Shown one piece after another: positions 8,376 through 17,167 of a stretch of 64,000 nt of DNA; within the stretch, counting starts at the first letter, position 1; each line of letters starts with the position of its first letter. A program made the translations under genes and the position numbers. The stretch is taken from positions 1-64,000 of the forward strand of contig NZ_JACWAB010000005.1 of NCBI RefSeq assembly GCF_020483305.1, read 5' to 3'. The notes under the pieces were generated by a model. That model made no database searches. It was not told the origin of the DNA and worked only from the letters and a program-made list of their open reading frames with translations. The stretch comes from Arthrobacter sp. UM1. GTDB taxonomy: Bacteria; Actinomycetota; Actinomycetes; Actinomycetales; Micrococcaceae.

Positions 8376-9623
8376 ATGAAGAAGGACGTCAGGCACTGGC
8401 TGGCACCGGCCTACGGCATGTTCGCCGTGGCGTGGGGCGGCAACGAGTTCACGCCGCTGCTCCTCATGTACAAGGCGAACGACGGCCTCTCCCAGGTCGC
8501 CGTCAACGTCCTCCTCTTCGCGTACGTCCTCGGCATCGTCCCGGCGCTGCTGCTCGGCGGCCCGCTCTCGGACCGGTACGGCCGGCGCCGGCTCATGATT
8601 CCCGCCCCGGTCATCGCGGCGCTCGGCTCGCTCGTGCTCGCCGTGGCCCACGGCAGCGCGGGGGTCCTCTTCGCTGGGCGGGTGCTCTCCGGGATCGCGC
8701 TCGGGCTCGTCATGGCCGCGGGCAGCGCGTGGGTCAAGGAGCTCTCGGGGCCGCCCTATGAGGCCGCCCGCTCCGGGGACCAGGCCGTGGGCGCGCGGCG
8801 CGGCGCCATGTCCCTGACCGCCGGCTTCGGAGTCGGCGCGGGCGTCGCGGGAGCCCTCGCGGAGTGGGCTCCGCTGCCCGAGGTGCTCGCATTCCTCGTC
8901 AACGCGGCCGTCACCCTCCCGGCCGCCGTCCTGCTCCGGCGCACCCCCGAGACGGTGACGCTCAGCTCCTCCCGGCGCCTCGTCGACGACCTCAAGATCC
9001 CCGCTGTCGCCCACCGCCGCTTCCTCTTCGTCGTCCTCCCCGTGGCACCGTGGGTGTTCGGCACGGCCGCGTGCGCCTACGCGGTCTTCCCGTCCCTCCT
9101 CGCCTCGAAGGTGACCGCCGCGCCCGTCGCCTTCTCCGCACTGCTGTGCCTCGTGGGGCTCGGGTGCGGCTTCGCCATGCAGTCGATGGGCCGCCGGATC
9201 GACCGCCCGGGGACCGCCCGCGGCGTCGTCGTCGCCCTGGCCGCCGTGGCGGGAGGGATGGCGCTCGCCGCCGGCGTGGCGCTCGAGCGGAACGTCCTCC
9301 TCACGGTCCTCGGCGCGCTCGTGCTCGGCGGCGGGTTCGGCCTCTCGCTCGTGGGCGGGCTGACCGAGATCGAGCGGATCGCCCGGCCCTCGGATCTCGC
9401 GGGCCTCACGGCCGTGTACTACAGCGTGACGTACCTCGGCTTCGGCGTGCCGGCCGCGATGGCGGCCCTCGCCCAGGCCGCCGGGATCCGCTACTCCGCC
9501 ATGTTCCTCGCGGGGGCGGTCTTCGCGCTCCTCTGCCTCGCGGTGGTCCTTCTGCACGACCGCCGCTCCCGGATCACGACGACGGCGGACGGCCCTGCCG
9601 GAACCCCTGTCCGGCGGCGGTGA
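8376..9623 (+). CDS. MFS transporter
   Basis: 415 aa from ATG 8376, with GGAGG five bases upstream. There are twelve predicted membrane helices; the motif between helices 2 and 3 is GGPLSDRYGRRRLM, the canonical MFS G-x-L-(S/a)-D-R-x-G-R-(R/K) signature. It resembles the drug or metabolite exporter branch; substrate unknown. The next gene starts 27 bases later and may be co-transcribed. Confidence 0.85.
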   Translation: MKKDVRHWLAPAYGMFAVAWGGNEFTPLLLMYKANDGLSQVAVNVLLFAYVLGIVPALLLGGPLSDRYGRRRLMIPAPVIAALGSLVLAVAHGSAGVLFAGRVLSGIALGLVMAAGSAWVKELSGPPYEAARSGDQAVGARRGAMSLTAGFGVGAGVAGALAEWAPLPEVLAFLVNAAVTLPAAVLLRRTPETVTLSSSRRLVDDLKIPAVAHRRFLFVVLPVAPWVFGTAACAYAVFPSLLASKVTAAPVAFSALLCLVGLGCGFAMQSMGRRIDRPGTARGVVVALAAVAGGMALAAGVALERNVLLTVLGALVLGGGFGLSLVGGLTEIERIARPSDLAGLTAVYYSVTYLGFGVPAAMAALAQAAGIRYSAMFLAGAVFALLCLAVVLLHDRRSRITTTADGPAGTPVRRR

Positions 9624-9650
9624 GCGCCTCGCACGGTTAGGCTTCCTTCC

Positions 9651-10799
9651 ATGGCGCATCTCGGCGAACCGGCCTCCGACTTCCCCACCCCGGGCGAGCT
9701 CCGCCTGACCCGGGAGTTCGATCCCCGGCAGACGCCGATCCTCCAAGGGATAACTCCGCGCATCGCTCTGAAGCTCACAGTTTTCCTGATCTCCGAGGCC
9801 TTCGGGAAATACCTCCCAGGGATCTGGCGAGGCACACGGATCAGCACGAAAGCGCTCATCGCGGTCACATCCGTCTTCGTCCTCCTCTCCGTGCCGGTGG
9901 CCTTCGGCACGAAGAGCTGGATTCCCCTGCTCATCGCCCTCGTCCTCTTCCCGGCGCTCCGGGCGGCCCTCGCAGTCTTGACGGCCACGGCGCTGCTGCT
10001 CGCGGGCCTGGTGCCCCTCGTCCAGTGGCAGTGGAAGCCGCGCGCACTGACGCTCCCGCCCGGAACCGTGAGGATGGACGTCTATGACCGGGCTCTTGTC
10101 CTCTCACAGAAGGGCACCCGGTGCCTGTGGAGCGGCGTCACCCGTGTCCGCAGAGGATCGCGGGACCGAACGCTTCTGAAGATCAGGGACGAAGTCCCTC
10201 TCCTCTTTCCCGCCTCCCTTCTGGCCGTCACGGACATCGAGCATCTCGAGGGAGGGCCCGCCCCCGTCCTCTGGCCCTCCGATGGCGGCCCTGAGGCACT
10301 GAAGACTCCGGCATGGGGGCAAGCACAGGCCGAAAGCATGCCGGACGATGAGATCGGGCGGCTCCTTGCGGAAAGCCTCGGACGCTCCTTCGAAGGACCA
10401 TCGCCGAAGAGATGGGCCAGAGAACCCTCGGCTGCACGCTACGATCCCGCGCGATCAGTGCTGTGCGGCATTCGGGACAGGACCCGGATCGACATCGAAC
10501 GCGGCACCACGCTCCTCGGCCGGAGAAGCGTCGTCCGCATCAGCTCCCCGCATTCCGACATGAACTGGATGCTCAACGTGGGCGAGTTCGTCCCGGAGGA
10601 CCTGCGCCGCCTCGCCCGCGACCTCGGGCCGCACCGCTGCAATCTGGACATCGAGCTGGAGGGCGAGCGGTTCGTGTTCGGCGACAACCTCCCCAGCTTG
10701 CCGCCGTACTCGGACTACGAGGGAGGCAGGCCTCCGAGTCCGGCCCGCACGCATCTGGACGCGATGCGAGATCTGCGCGCCCGCCGCTGGAAGTTCTAG
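9651..10799 (+). CDS. membrane-anchored hypothetical protein
   Basis: 382 aa. After about 70 soluble residues come two or three hydrophobic segments (about 68-130, including LIAVTSVFVLLSVPVAFG), then a long soluble C-terminal region with beta-strand character (TVRMDVYDRALVLSQKGTR), reminiscent of membrane-anchored PH-like or YcxB-like proteins. That resemblance is loose. Its TAG (10797-10799) overlaps the dnaB stop on the other strand, with no terminator between the two convergent genes. Confidence 0.6.
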   Translation: MAHLGEPASDFPTPGELRLTREFDPRQTPILQGITPRIALKLTVFLISEAFGKYLPGIWRGTRISTKALIAVTSVFVLLSVPVAFGTKSWIPLLIALVLFPALRAALAVLTATALLLAGLVPLVQWQWKPRALTLPPGTVRMDVYDRALVLSQKGTRCLWSGVTRVRRGSRDRTLLKIRDEVPLLFPASLLAVTDIEHLEGGPAPVLWPSDGGPEALKTPAWGQAQAESMPDDEIGRLLAESLGRSFEGPSPKRWAREPSAARYDPARSVLCGIRDRTRIDIERGTTLLGRRSVVRISSPHSDMNWMLNVGEFVPEDLRRLARDLGPHRCNLDIELEGERFVFGDNLPSLPPYSDYEGGRPPSPARTHLDAMRDLRARRWKF

Positions 10800-13438
10800 A
10801 ACCCTCCGCTGTCCACGGCCGGGGACATGTTGTTGAACCGGGAGTAGTGGCCCTGGAACGCCACCGTGATGGTCTTCGTGGGGCCGTTCCGGTGCTTGGC
10901 CACGATCACGTCCGCCTCGCCGGCCCGCGGAGACTCCTTGTCATAGATGTCCTCGCGGTGGAGCAGGATGACCATGTCCGCATCCTGCTCGATGGAGTTG
11001 TGGACGGTGATGCCGTTGGCCACGAAGTTGTGGTGGCCGAGCACGGTGGCGTCGAACACCTCTTCCTCCCCCTCGTACTCGATGGAGGCCACGGAGTCCC
11101 AGAGGAGGTCATTCACGGCGAGCATCTCGAGCTCGGCGGATTCGAGCACCGTGGCGATCTTCGCCATCCGCTGCCGGGACGGAGCCCGCTTGAAGAGCGC
11201 GCTTTCGCAGTACTGCGTTCCCAGAGAGGCCTGAAACTGCCGATGGGTGACCTTCCGCTCCTGCAGGATCTCCTTGACGTCCTGCCAGACGTCCACGGGC
11301 ACGGTGTCCACGTTCGTGTTGGAGACCACCGATTCGAGCGCGTCCAGCAGGCGCTGGCACTGCTCCCCACGCATGCCGTGCACGCCGATCTCGCGCAGGA
11401 AGCGCAGCTGCTCATCCCGTCCGGAGACGTCCAGGGTGTAGCCGGCGCGGTACTCGCCCTTGGGGCTCGCGGTCCGCAGCCTGGTGCTGATGCCGAACCG
11501 CAGCAGCAGAAGGGAGAGCCCTTCGAGCATCTGCTTGGAGGTGGAGCCGAAGTACACGCGGCCCGCCCGACCGTTTCGGCTGACCGTCACGGAGCCGTCC
11601 GTGGCCCAGATGTGCCGGAGGAACAGGGCGATCTGCGCCTTGGGGAGGGCGAAGACCTCGTCAGGGATGAACTTCTCCCAGGAGCGGAGCCCGTACAGCC
11701 CCAGCCCGTCCAGCCACTCGGCGATCGGATTGCGCCGCCCGCGGGCAAGTCTCTCCGGCGCAGGAAGCCGCAGAGTGATGCGCCGCGCGGCGGGATGCTC
11801 GTCACGGATTGCGGTGATTCCGAAGTGACGGGCAGCGTCAGTCACCGCCTTGACGTTGAGCTCGTCCTGGGTGGCGTAGCGGATCGGCTGCCGTCTCACG
11901 TCGGACCCGTCTCCGAGCATGTGGGCGAGCAGGATGACCTCGGCGTCGTTCCAGCACGCCCGCCGAGACGGTCCGTTGACGTGACGCGGCACCCCGAGGC
12001 GATCCCCTGCAGAGAGCTCCCCGAGAGGCGTCCATCCGCCGTACGTGTAGAAGGGGTGATTGGCTGTGGCCCGGATGGACTTGCCGGAGGCCAGCGTCAG
12101 TCTGTAGACCGGCTTCACTCCGGTGGAGAAGACGTGAGTGAGGTGGCGCTCCACGAAGCGCCCGTCCTCGCCGAGGGACCACACGGGCACGTCCTCGGCT
12201 CCGCTCGCGAAGAGTTCGCCCATCGTCGTCTCCGCGCCGGTGTCCGCCCGCAGCACCCTCGCATCCGCCGTGAGGCAGCCCGACTCGCGGAGGTCGCTCA
12301 CCATCGGCTTCTTGTCCGTGCGCTGCTCCGAGCCGCGGTTCAGCTGCGAGAGCGCGATGAGCGGGACGTCCAGCTCCTTGGCCAGCAGCTTGAGCGAGCG
12401 GGAAAACTCCGAGACCTCCTGCTGACGGGACTCCACGCGCTTGCCGGAGCTCATGAGCTGGAGGTAGTCCAGCACGATCAGCTTGAGGTCGTGCTTCTGC
12501 TTCAGCCGGCGGCACTTGGCGCGGATCTCCATGAGGGACATGTTCGGGGAGTCGTCCACATACAGCGGCGCCCGGTCCAGCTCGCCCATGGTCTGCGCGA
12601 TCTTGGACCATCCGTCCTGGTCCACCGTGCCCTTGCGGAGGTCCTGCAGCGGAATCGAGGCCTCGGCGGAGAGCAGGCGCATCGCGATCTCGTTGCGCCC
12701 CATCTCGAGTGAGAAGAAGACCGTGGTCATGTTGTGCTTGATCGCCGCCGAGCGCGCGAAGTCCAGCGCGAACGTGGACTTGCCCACCGCCGGGCGGGCC
12801 GCGATGACGATCATCTGGCCGCCGTGGAGGCCGTGCGTCAGCTCGTCGAAGTCGTAGAACCCCGTGGGCACGCCCGAGACCTCTTCACCGCGCGAGCCGG
12901 CCGCCTCGATCTCGTCCACGGCGCCCTCCATGAACTCGCTGAGGCGCACATAGTCCTCCGAGGAGCGGCGCTCCGCCACCTGGTAGACCTCCGCCTGGGC
13001 GCGGTTGACGATCTCCTCGACCTCGCCGTCCGTGCTGTAGCCCATCTGCACGATCCGCGTGCCCGCCTCCGCGAGCTTCCTCAGCACGGAGCGCTCCCGC
13101 ACGATCTCCGCGTAGAAGTTGGCGTTCGCCGCCGTGGGCACGGACTGGATCAGCTGGTGCAGGTACGGCGCACCTCCCACCTTGGACAGCTCCCCCATCT
13201 TCTGGAGCTGGTCCGCCACGGTGACCGCGTCCGCGGGCATCCCGTGGCCGTAGAGGTCGATGATCGCGTCGAAGATCGCCTCGTGCTTCGGCAGGTAGAA
13301 GTCATTGCCGCGCAGCGTCTCCACCACGTCCGCGATGGCGTCCTGGGAGAGCAGCATGCCGCCGAGCACGGACTCCTCGGCATGGATGTCCTGCGGCGGC
13401 GTGCGCACCGCCTGGCTGCCGCCCTCGTACTCTGCCAT
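10796..13438 (-). CDS. dnaB: replicative DNA helicase DnaB with intein
   Basis: 880 aa as encoded; removing the 427-aa intein leaves 453 aa, the normal DnaB length. Start at ATG 13438 (MAEYEGG), preceded by GGAGGAGA; the longer open frame reads as non-coding. The N-terminal domain (PQDIHAEESVLGGMLL) is followed by the RecA-like core with Walker A ARPAVGKST, Walker B region LIVLDYLQLM, and SQLNRGSEQR. The intein sits between LRESG and SIEQDAD. DnaB is the ring helicase at the fork, loaded by DnaA and DciA, both encoded in this window. It stands downstream of the rpsF-ssb-rpsR-rplI block, as in many actinobacteria. Confidence 0.97.
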   Translation of the reverse strand: MAEYEGGSQAVRTPPQDIHAEESVLGGMLLSQDAIADVVETLRGNDFYLPKHEAIFDAIIDLYGHGMPADAVTVADQLQKMGELSKVGGAPYLHQLIQSVPTAANANFYAEIVRERSVLRKLAEAGTRIVQMGYSTDGEVEEIVNRAQAEVYQVAERRSSEDYVRLSEFMEGAVDEIEAAGSRGEEVSGVPTGFYDFDELTHGLHGGQMIVIAARPAVGKSTFALDFARSAAIKHNMTTVFFSLEMGRNEIAMRLLSAEASIPLQDLRKGTVDQDGWSKIAQTMGELDRAPLYVDDSPNMSLMEIRAKCRRLKQKHDLKLIVLDYLQLMSSGKRVESRQQEVSEFSRSLKLLAKELDVPLIALSQLNRGSEQRTDKKPMVSDLRESGCLTADARVLRADTGAETTMGELFASGAEDVPVWSLGEDGRFVERHLTHVFSTGVKPVYRLTLASGKSIRATANHPFYTYGGWTPLGELSAGDRLGVPRHVNGPSRRACWNDAEVILLAHMLGDGSDVRRQPIRYATQDELNVKAVTDAARHFGITAIRDEHPAARRITLRLPAPERLARGRRNPIAEWLDGLGLYGLRSWEKFIPDEVFALPKAQIALFLRHIWATDGSVTVSRNGRAGRVYFGSTSKQMLEGLSLLLLRFGISTRLRTASPKGEYRAGYTLDVSGRDEQLRFLREIGVHGMRGEQCQRLLDALESVVSNTNVDTVPVDVWQDVKEILQERKVTHRQFQASLGTQYCESALFKRAPSRQRMAKIATVLESAELEMLAVNDLLWDSVASIEYEGEEEVFDATVLGHHNFVANGITVHNSIEQDADMVILLHREDIYDKESPRAGEADVIVAKHRNGPTKTITVAFQGHYSRFNNMSPAVDSGGF
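10997..12277 (-). mobile_element. DnaB intein with LAGLIDADG homing endonuclease
   Basis: 427 residues (DnaB residues 388-814). Splicing blocks are visible: N-terminal Cys in CLTADARV (block A), TANHPFYTYGGWTPL with the TxxH motif (block B), VFDATVLGHHNFVANG (block F) and terminal VHN followed by Ser (block G). Two LAGLIDADG-type motifs, LLAHMLGDG and LFLRHIWATDG, mark an endonuclease domain, with both acidic residues present. The insertion point, between RESG and SIEQD, is the same as that of the Synechocystis DnaB intein. Cys1, penultimate His, terminal Asn and Ser+1 suggest it still splices. Endonuclease activity is inferred. Confidence 0.93.
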
Positions 13439-14096
13439 GGTCTCCTCCGCCTGCTCGCTGACTGCTCGCTCCCCTGCCGTGTGAGCCTTCTGACAGCTCA
13501 GCCGCCCGCCGGTTCGGCCGTCTTCCGGACGGCCTTCCGCCGGCGCTTCTCCGGGGTGCCCATCCAGTCTAGGGGTCGCTCCCGCCCTCCGCTTTGGGCC
13601 CCTGCACTGCCGACGACGACGGCGCCCGTGCGTCCGCCCAACCCGGTGCGCACAGCAGACAGCCCCGCTTGTCCACGGAGTTATCCACAATCGCCGCCGG
13701 GCGTGTGTGAACAACGCGGCGTGTCGTGTGCACAACGATGGTCACTGCGTGTGGACAACATGATCACTTCACACCTCTCCCCCGAAATCATGCGGATGCA
13801 CGCGCACGCCCACTGTGGACAACGCACGAGTTACCCACAGTTCGCTCTCGCCGCCGCTCGGTTGACAGCCGCTCTGTTCACCCACTACCCACCCGTAATT
13901 CACTCTGCTACAGAGTTATCCACAGGCCCTGTCCACAACTCTTCCCTTCGGCGGGGACAGCGGCTCCGAAGGAGGTCCTCCGAGCTCTGCGAGCGCGAAG
14001 GCCGGGGAGACAAACACCTTGTGGGTTGCGCCACGGCCGACGTCGTCGTCGCCCTCCCGAACGCCGCTCCCGAGATGAGCTCCATAAGATGGATGG
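13439..14096. promoter_or_regulatory. intergenic region upstream of dnaB with a DnaA-box cluster
   Basis: No coding sequence is evident. DnaA-box-like nonamers lie at 13669-13677, 13681-13689 (perfect TTATCCACA), 13706-13714, 13727-13735, 13750-13758, 13814-13822, 13831-13839, 13916-13924 (perfect TTATCCACA) and 13929-13937, in both orientations. Both perfect copies are in this region. The cluster should bind DnaA; whether it regulates dnaB, titrates DnaA or takes part in origin function is unknown. Confidence 0.7.
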
Positions 14097-14510
14097 ATGC
14101 GCCACCCCGTCCTCTTCCGCTCTCCCGTCCGGATCGCCTTCCTCCTCCTGGCGGCCTGGGCCACGGTGCAGCAGGGGATCTCCCTGTACGGGCCGCCGAG
14201 CGACACCTCGGGTGTTCCTGAGATTCCCGGCATTCCGCTGGACAAGGCGGGGCACGTGGCCCTCTTCCTCATCCCCGTCTTCCTCTTCCGGTGCGCCGGC
14301 ATCGGCTGGCGCCCCCTCGCGGCGGCCTTCGCCGTGCACGCCGTGGTCTCGGAGTTCGTTCAGGGCCTGTTCCTCCCCGATCGCAGCGGGGATCCGCTTG
14401 ACGCCGTCGCGGACGCCGTCGGCATCACCGCAGCCCTGCTGGCGGCCGTTCGGCTCCCTTCGGTGTGGCCGGCGCCGAGGCGCCGAGCGGACAAACCGAC
14501 CTCGCACTGA
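14097..14510 (+). CDS. VanZ-like membrane protein
   Basis: 137 aa with about four membrane helices. VanZ-family hallmarks are visible: DKAGHVALFLIPVFLF (helix 2 region) and VSEFVQGLFLPDRSGDPLD with the conserved E-x-x-Q and R-x-x-D/D-P residues. The role of most VanZ-like proteins is unknown; one is a teicoplanin resistance protein. The ribosome site is weak. A second VanZ-like gene follows 57 bases later. Confidence 0.8.
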   Translation: MRHPVLFRSPVRIAFLLLAAWATVQQGISLYGPPSDTSGVPEIPGIPLDKAGHVALFLIPVFLFRCAGIGWRPLAAAFAVHAVVSEFVQGLFLPDRSGDPLDAVADAVGITAALLAAVRLPSVWPAPRRRADKPTSH

Positions 14511-14567
14511 GCGTCCGTTCAGGAAGCAGTGAGATCCGACTGATCTCCTGTCCATATCGTGGGAGAC

Positions 14568-15122
14568 ATGACGCTCCGTGACGACTCCGCCAGCGCCAGC
14601 ATGCCCGCCGACCTCCAGAACGCACCCTCCACAGCTCCCGCACCGGCCGCCAGCTCCGCCGCCGATCCCTCCGCGACTCCCTCAGACTCCGCTCCCCGCC
14701 GCCGCCTCCGTCTTCCCTTCGCCCTCCTCGGCGTCGCCTCCCTCGCCGGCCAGGCGTACGGTCTCTTCGGCGTCGAGAGCGTTCCCGATTCCGTGGGCCG
14801 CCTCAACGCGGACAAGCTCGCCCACGCCGTCCTCTTCGCCCTGCCCGTGGCCCTGTTCATCCTCGCGGGGGTCCGGCGCAGCGTGACCGTGGCCCTCGCC
14901 CTGGTCTTCGCCGTCGCCTCGGAGTTCATCCAGGGCGTCTTCCTTCCGCACCGCAGCGGGGACCCGTGGGACGTCGTCGCGGACACCGCGGGCGTGGCGC
15001 TGGCCCTCCTCGTGACGGCGCTCCCCGCTCTCGTCACGCAGCTCTCGCGGTGGGCCTCCCGGCAGAATATGCGCGAAAGCTCCGCGCCCCGGGCCGCCCT
15101 CGAGCCCTGCACGGCCCGCTGA
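14568..15122 (+). CDS. VanZ-like membrane protein (tandem paralogue)
   Basis: 184 aa from ATG 14568; GTG 14559 is an alternative three codons earlier, and neither has an ideal ribosome site, so a leaderless message is possible. About 45 disordered Ala/Ser/Pro residues precede four membrane helices. DKLAHAVLFALPVALF and SEFIQGVFLPHRSGDPWD match the previous gene closely, indicating tandem duplication and divergence. It ends before a strong shared terminator. Confidence 0.75.
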   Translation: MTLRDDSASASMPADLQNAPSTAPAPAASSAADPSATPSDSAPRRRLRLPFALLGVASLAGQAYGLFGVESVPDSVGRLNADKLAHAVLFALPVALFILAGVRRSVTVALALVFAVASEFIQGVFLPHRSGDPWDVVADTAGVALALLVTALPALVTQLSRWASRQNMRESSAPRAALEPCTAR

Positions 15123-15204
15123 CCGAGTCAGCGGACCGCGTCGGCTCCGAGCCGCGCTCCGCGCCCGCTCCGCCGTCCTGCCCCACCGTCCTTCCCCCGG
15201 ACGC

Positions 15205-15244
15205 GAAGAGGCCCCCTCCCGCCGAAGCGGGAGGGGGCCTCTTC
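15205..15244. terminator. bidirectional terminator
   Basis: An 18-bp perfect stem (15205-15222 with 15227-15244) closed by the loop CGAA, between the VanZ pair and the convergent rplI. Confidence 0.85.
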
Positions 15245-15278
15245 TGCTCACCCGGCCTGCGCGGCCGGATGCCTCGCC

Positions 15279-15728
15279 TTACTTGGAGGCGATGACGTTG
15301 AGCTTGATCGTCGCGGAGACGTCCTCGTGGAGGCGGACGCTCGCCTGGTGGGCGCCGAGCGACTTCACATCGCCGAGCTCCACCTTGCGCTTGTCCAGCG
15401 TGCCGAGACCGGCGGCCTCGACAGCCTCGACGACGTCGGCCGGCTTGACCTTGCCGAACAGGCGGCCGGACTCGCCCGCCTTGACGGAGATGTTGACCGG
15501 AGCCTGCTGCAGCTTCTCAGCGAGAGCCTGGGCCTCCTCGAGGGAGGCGACGGCGCGGGCCTCACGGGCTGCGCGGATCGACTCGACCTGCTTCTCGCCG
15601 CCCTTGGTCCAGATCAGGGCGTAGCCGCGCGGGAGAAGGTAGTTACGGGCGTAACCGTTCTTCACCTCGACGACATCGCCCGGAGTGCCGAGACCGGTCA
15701 CTTCGTGGGTCAGAATGAGCTTTGCCAT
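15279..15728 (-). CDS. rplI: 50S ribosomal protein L9
   Basis: 149 aa, the usual length. It starts [18 protein letters not shown] and continues with [16 protein letters not shown], the L9 signature that binds 23S rRNA. AGGGAGAG precedes the ATG. It is the last gene of the rpsF-ssb-rpsR-rplI operon, with 20 bases between the rpsR stop and this start. Confidence 0.97.
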   Translation of the reverse strand: MAKLILTHEVTGLGTPGDVVEVKNGYARNYLLPRGYALIWTKGGEKQVESIRAAREARAVASLEEAQALAEKLQQAPVNISVKAGESGRLFGKVKPADVVEAVEAAGLGTLDKRKVELGDVKSLGAHQASVRLHEDVSATIKLNVIASK

Positions 15729-15748
15729 TGGTGTTCTCTCCCTTTCCC

Positions 15749-15988
15749 TTAGCCGCGGCCCGCACCGGAGTACGGAAGAAGCGCGACCTCGCGGGCGTTC
15801 TTGATCGCCGCAGCGATCTTCCGCTGCTCCTGGACGGACACGCCCGTGACGCGGCGTGCACGGATCTTTCCGCGCTCGGAGATGAACTTGCGCAGCAGCG
15901 CGACGTCCTTGTAGTCGATGACGGTGACGTCAGCGGCCTTCAAGGGGTTGGACTTTGGTTTGGGCTTACGGAGTTCAGCCTTAGCCAT
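15749..15988 (-). CDS. rpsR: 30S ribosomal protein S18
   Basis: 79 aa from ATG 15988 ([12 protein letters not shown]), with GAGGAG upstream; the frame open to 16033 has no better start. [18 protein letters not shown] and [12 protein letters not shown] are the S18 signature. S18 pairs with S6 on the platform of the small subunit, and its gene sits in the same operon as rpsF. No CxxC zinc motif is present, so this is the zinc-free (C-minus) form. Confidence 0.97.
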   Translation of the reverse strand: MAKAELRKPKPKSNPLKAADVTVIDYKDVALLRKFISERGKIRARRVTGVSVQEQRKIAAAIKNAREVALLPYSGAGRG

Positions 15989-16075
15989 CGTGGTGCTCCT
16001 CAATCTGGTTGGAGCCCGTGGATCTGTGTCCACGGGATGGTGGAACGGGGCCTCGAGTGCCCCGGGTGGGTGTGT

Positions 16076-16621
16076 TTAGAAGGGAGGCTCGGAGACGTCC
16101 GGGCCGTTGCCCCAGCCGCCGGAGTTCCCGCCGGGCGTGGCCCACGGGTCGCTCTGCGGCTGCTGCTGGCCGCCGCCCCATCCTCCGCCGGAGTTGCCTC
16201 CGCCGAAGCCGCCGCCCTGCTGGCCTCCGCCTCCGAAGCCGCCACCGCCGCCGCCGCGCTGAGTGCGCTTGACGGACGCGGTCGCGTACCGGAGCGAGGG
16301 GCCGATCTCGTCGACATCGAGTTCCATCGACGTGCGGCGCTCGCCTTCCTTGGTCTCGTAGGAGCGGCTCCGGAGACGGCCCTGCGCGATGACGCGGGTT
16401 CCCTTGGTCAGGGACTCTGCGACGTTCTCGGCAGCGTCGCGCCACACCGACGCGCGGAGGAACAGGGTCTCCCCGTCCTTCCACTCATTGGTCTGGCGGT
16501 CGAACGTCCGGGGCGTCGAGGCGATCGTGAAGTTCGCGACGGCGGAGCCGGACGGGGTGAATCGGAGTTCCGGATCGGCGGTCAGGTTGCCGATGACGGT
16601 GATGACGGTTTCGCCTGCCAT
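16076..16621 (-). CDS. ssb: single-stranded DNA-binding protein
   Basis: 181 aa. The OB fold occupies about residues 1-115 ([36 protein letters not shown]). A long Gly-rich linker with GGGFGGG repeats follows, and the acidic tip ends SEPPF, the tail that recruits replication and repair proteins. It lies between rpsF and rpsR, the conserved location of ssb. Confidence 0.97.
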   Translation of the reverse strand: MAGETVITVIGNLTADPELRFTPSGSAVANFTIASTPRTFDRQTNEWKDGETLFLRASVWRDAAENVAESLTKGTRVIAQGRLRSRSYETKEGERRTSMELDVDEIGPSLRYATASVKRTQRGGGGGGFGGGGQQGGGFGGGNSGGGWGGGQQQPQSDPWATPGGNSGGWGNGPDVSEPPF

Positions 16622-16656
16622 GGTCTGCTCCTACTGAGTGGTGGTCAGAAGACGTC

Positions 16657-16962
16657 CTACTTGGAGGAGATCTTCTGGTCCTCCGGGCGGATGATCTTGG
16701 TGCGCATGATCATCTCAGAGAGCGAGAGCTGACGGTCAAGCTCCTTCGCCTCCGCCGGCTCGGCGGTGAAGTTGACGACCACGTAGATGGCCTCGTTCTT
16801 CTTCTGGATGTCGTAGGCCAGGCGACGACGGCCCCACACGTCGATCTTCTCGACAGTGCCGTTGGCCTTCGTGACGACGTTGAGGAACTTCTCCATCGTC
16901 GGCTGGACAGTGCGCTCGTCGACCTCGGGGTCGATCAAGGCCATAAGCTCGTATGCACGCAT
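16657..16962 (-). CDS. rpsF: 30S ribosomal protein S6
   Basis: 101 aa from ATG 16962 ([17 protein letters not shown]), with GAAGGAGG upstream. The longer open frame to 17049 is not needed. S6 partners with S18 in the small subunit. It is the first gene of the leftward operon, so the promoter lies in the spacer before the divergent ppk2. Confidence 0.97.
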   Translation of the reverse strand: MRAYELMALIDPEVDERTVQPTMEKFLNVVTKANGTVEKIDVWGRRRLAYDIQKKNEAIYVVVNFTAEPAEAKELDRQLSLSEMIMRTKIIRPEDQKISSK

Positions 16963-17167
16963 GTGAACCCACCTCCTTCGGGCTAAGCGGCCGCGGTCTC
17001 TCCGCGACAGGAGGTTCATGGTGTGCTGGCGCGACCGCCTCGGGGCCATGGGGCCTCAAGGCATGCGGACACGCCGGTCGTCCAGTCTATCAGCTGTCAG
17101 ACGTTCACGGCTCGTTCACGCGGCCCGCCTAGGATTGGAGGAGACGCAGAGAAGCGAGGGGTGCACC

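Noticed and set aside
9651-10799. Treating the 382-aa protein as a YcxB or PH-domain family member
   Set aside because: Only the overall layout is similar; no diagnostic motif, so left as hypothetical.
10412-12712. 766-aa open frame on the plus strand opposite dnaB
   Set aside because: Antisense shadow of dnaB and its intein; composition is that of reverse-complemented high-GC codons.
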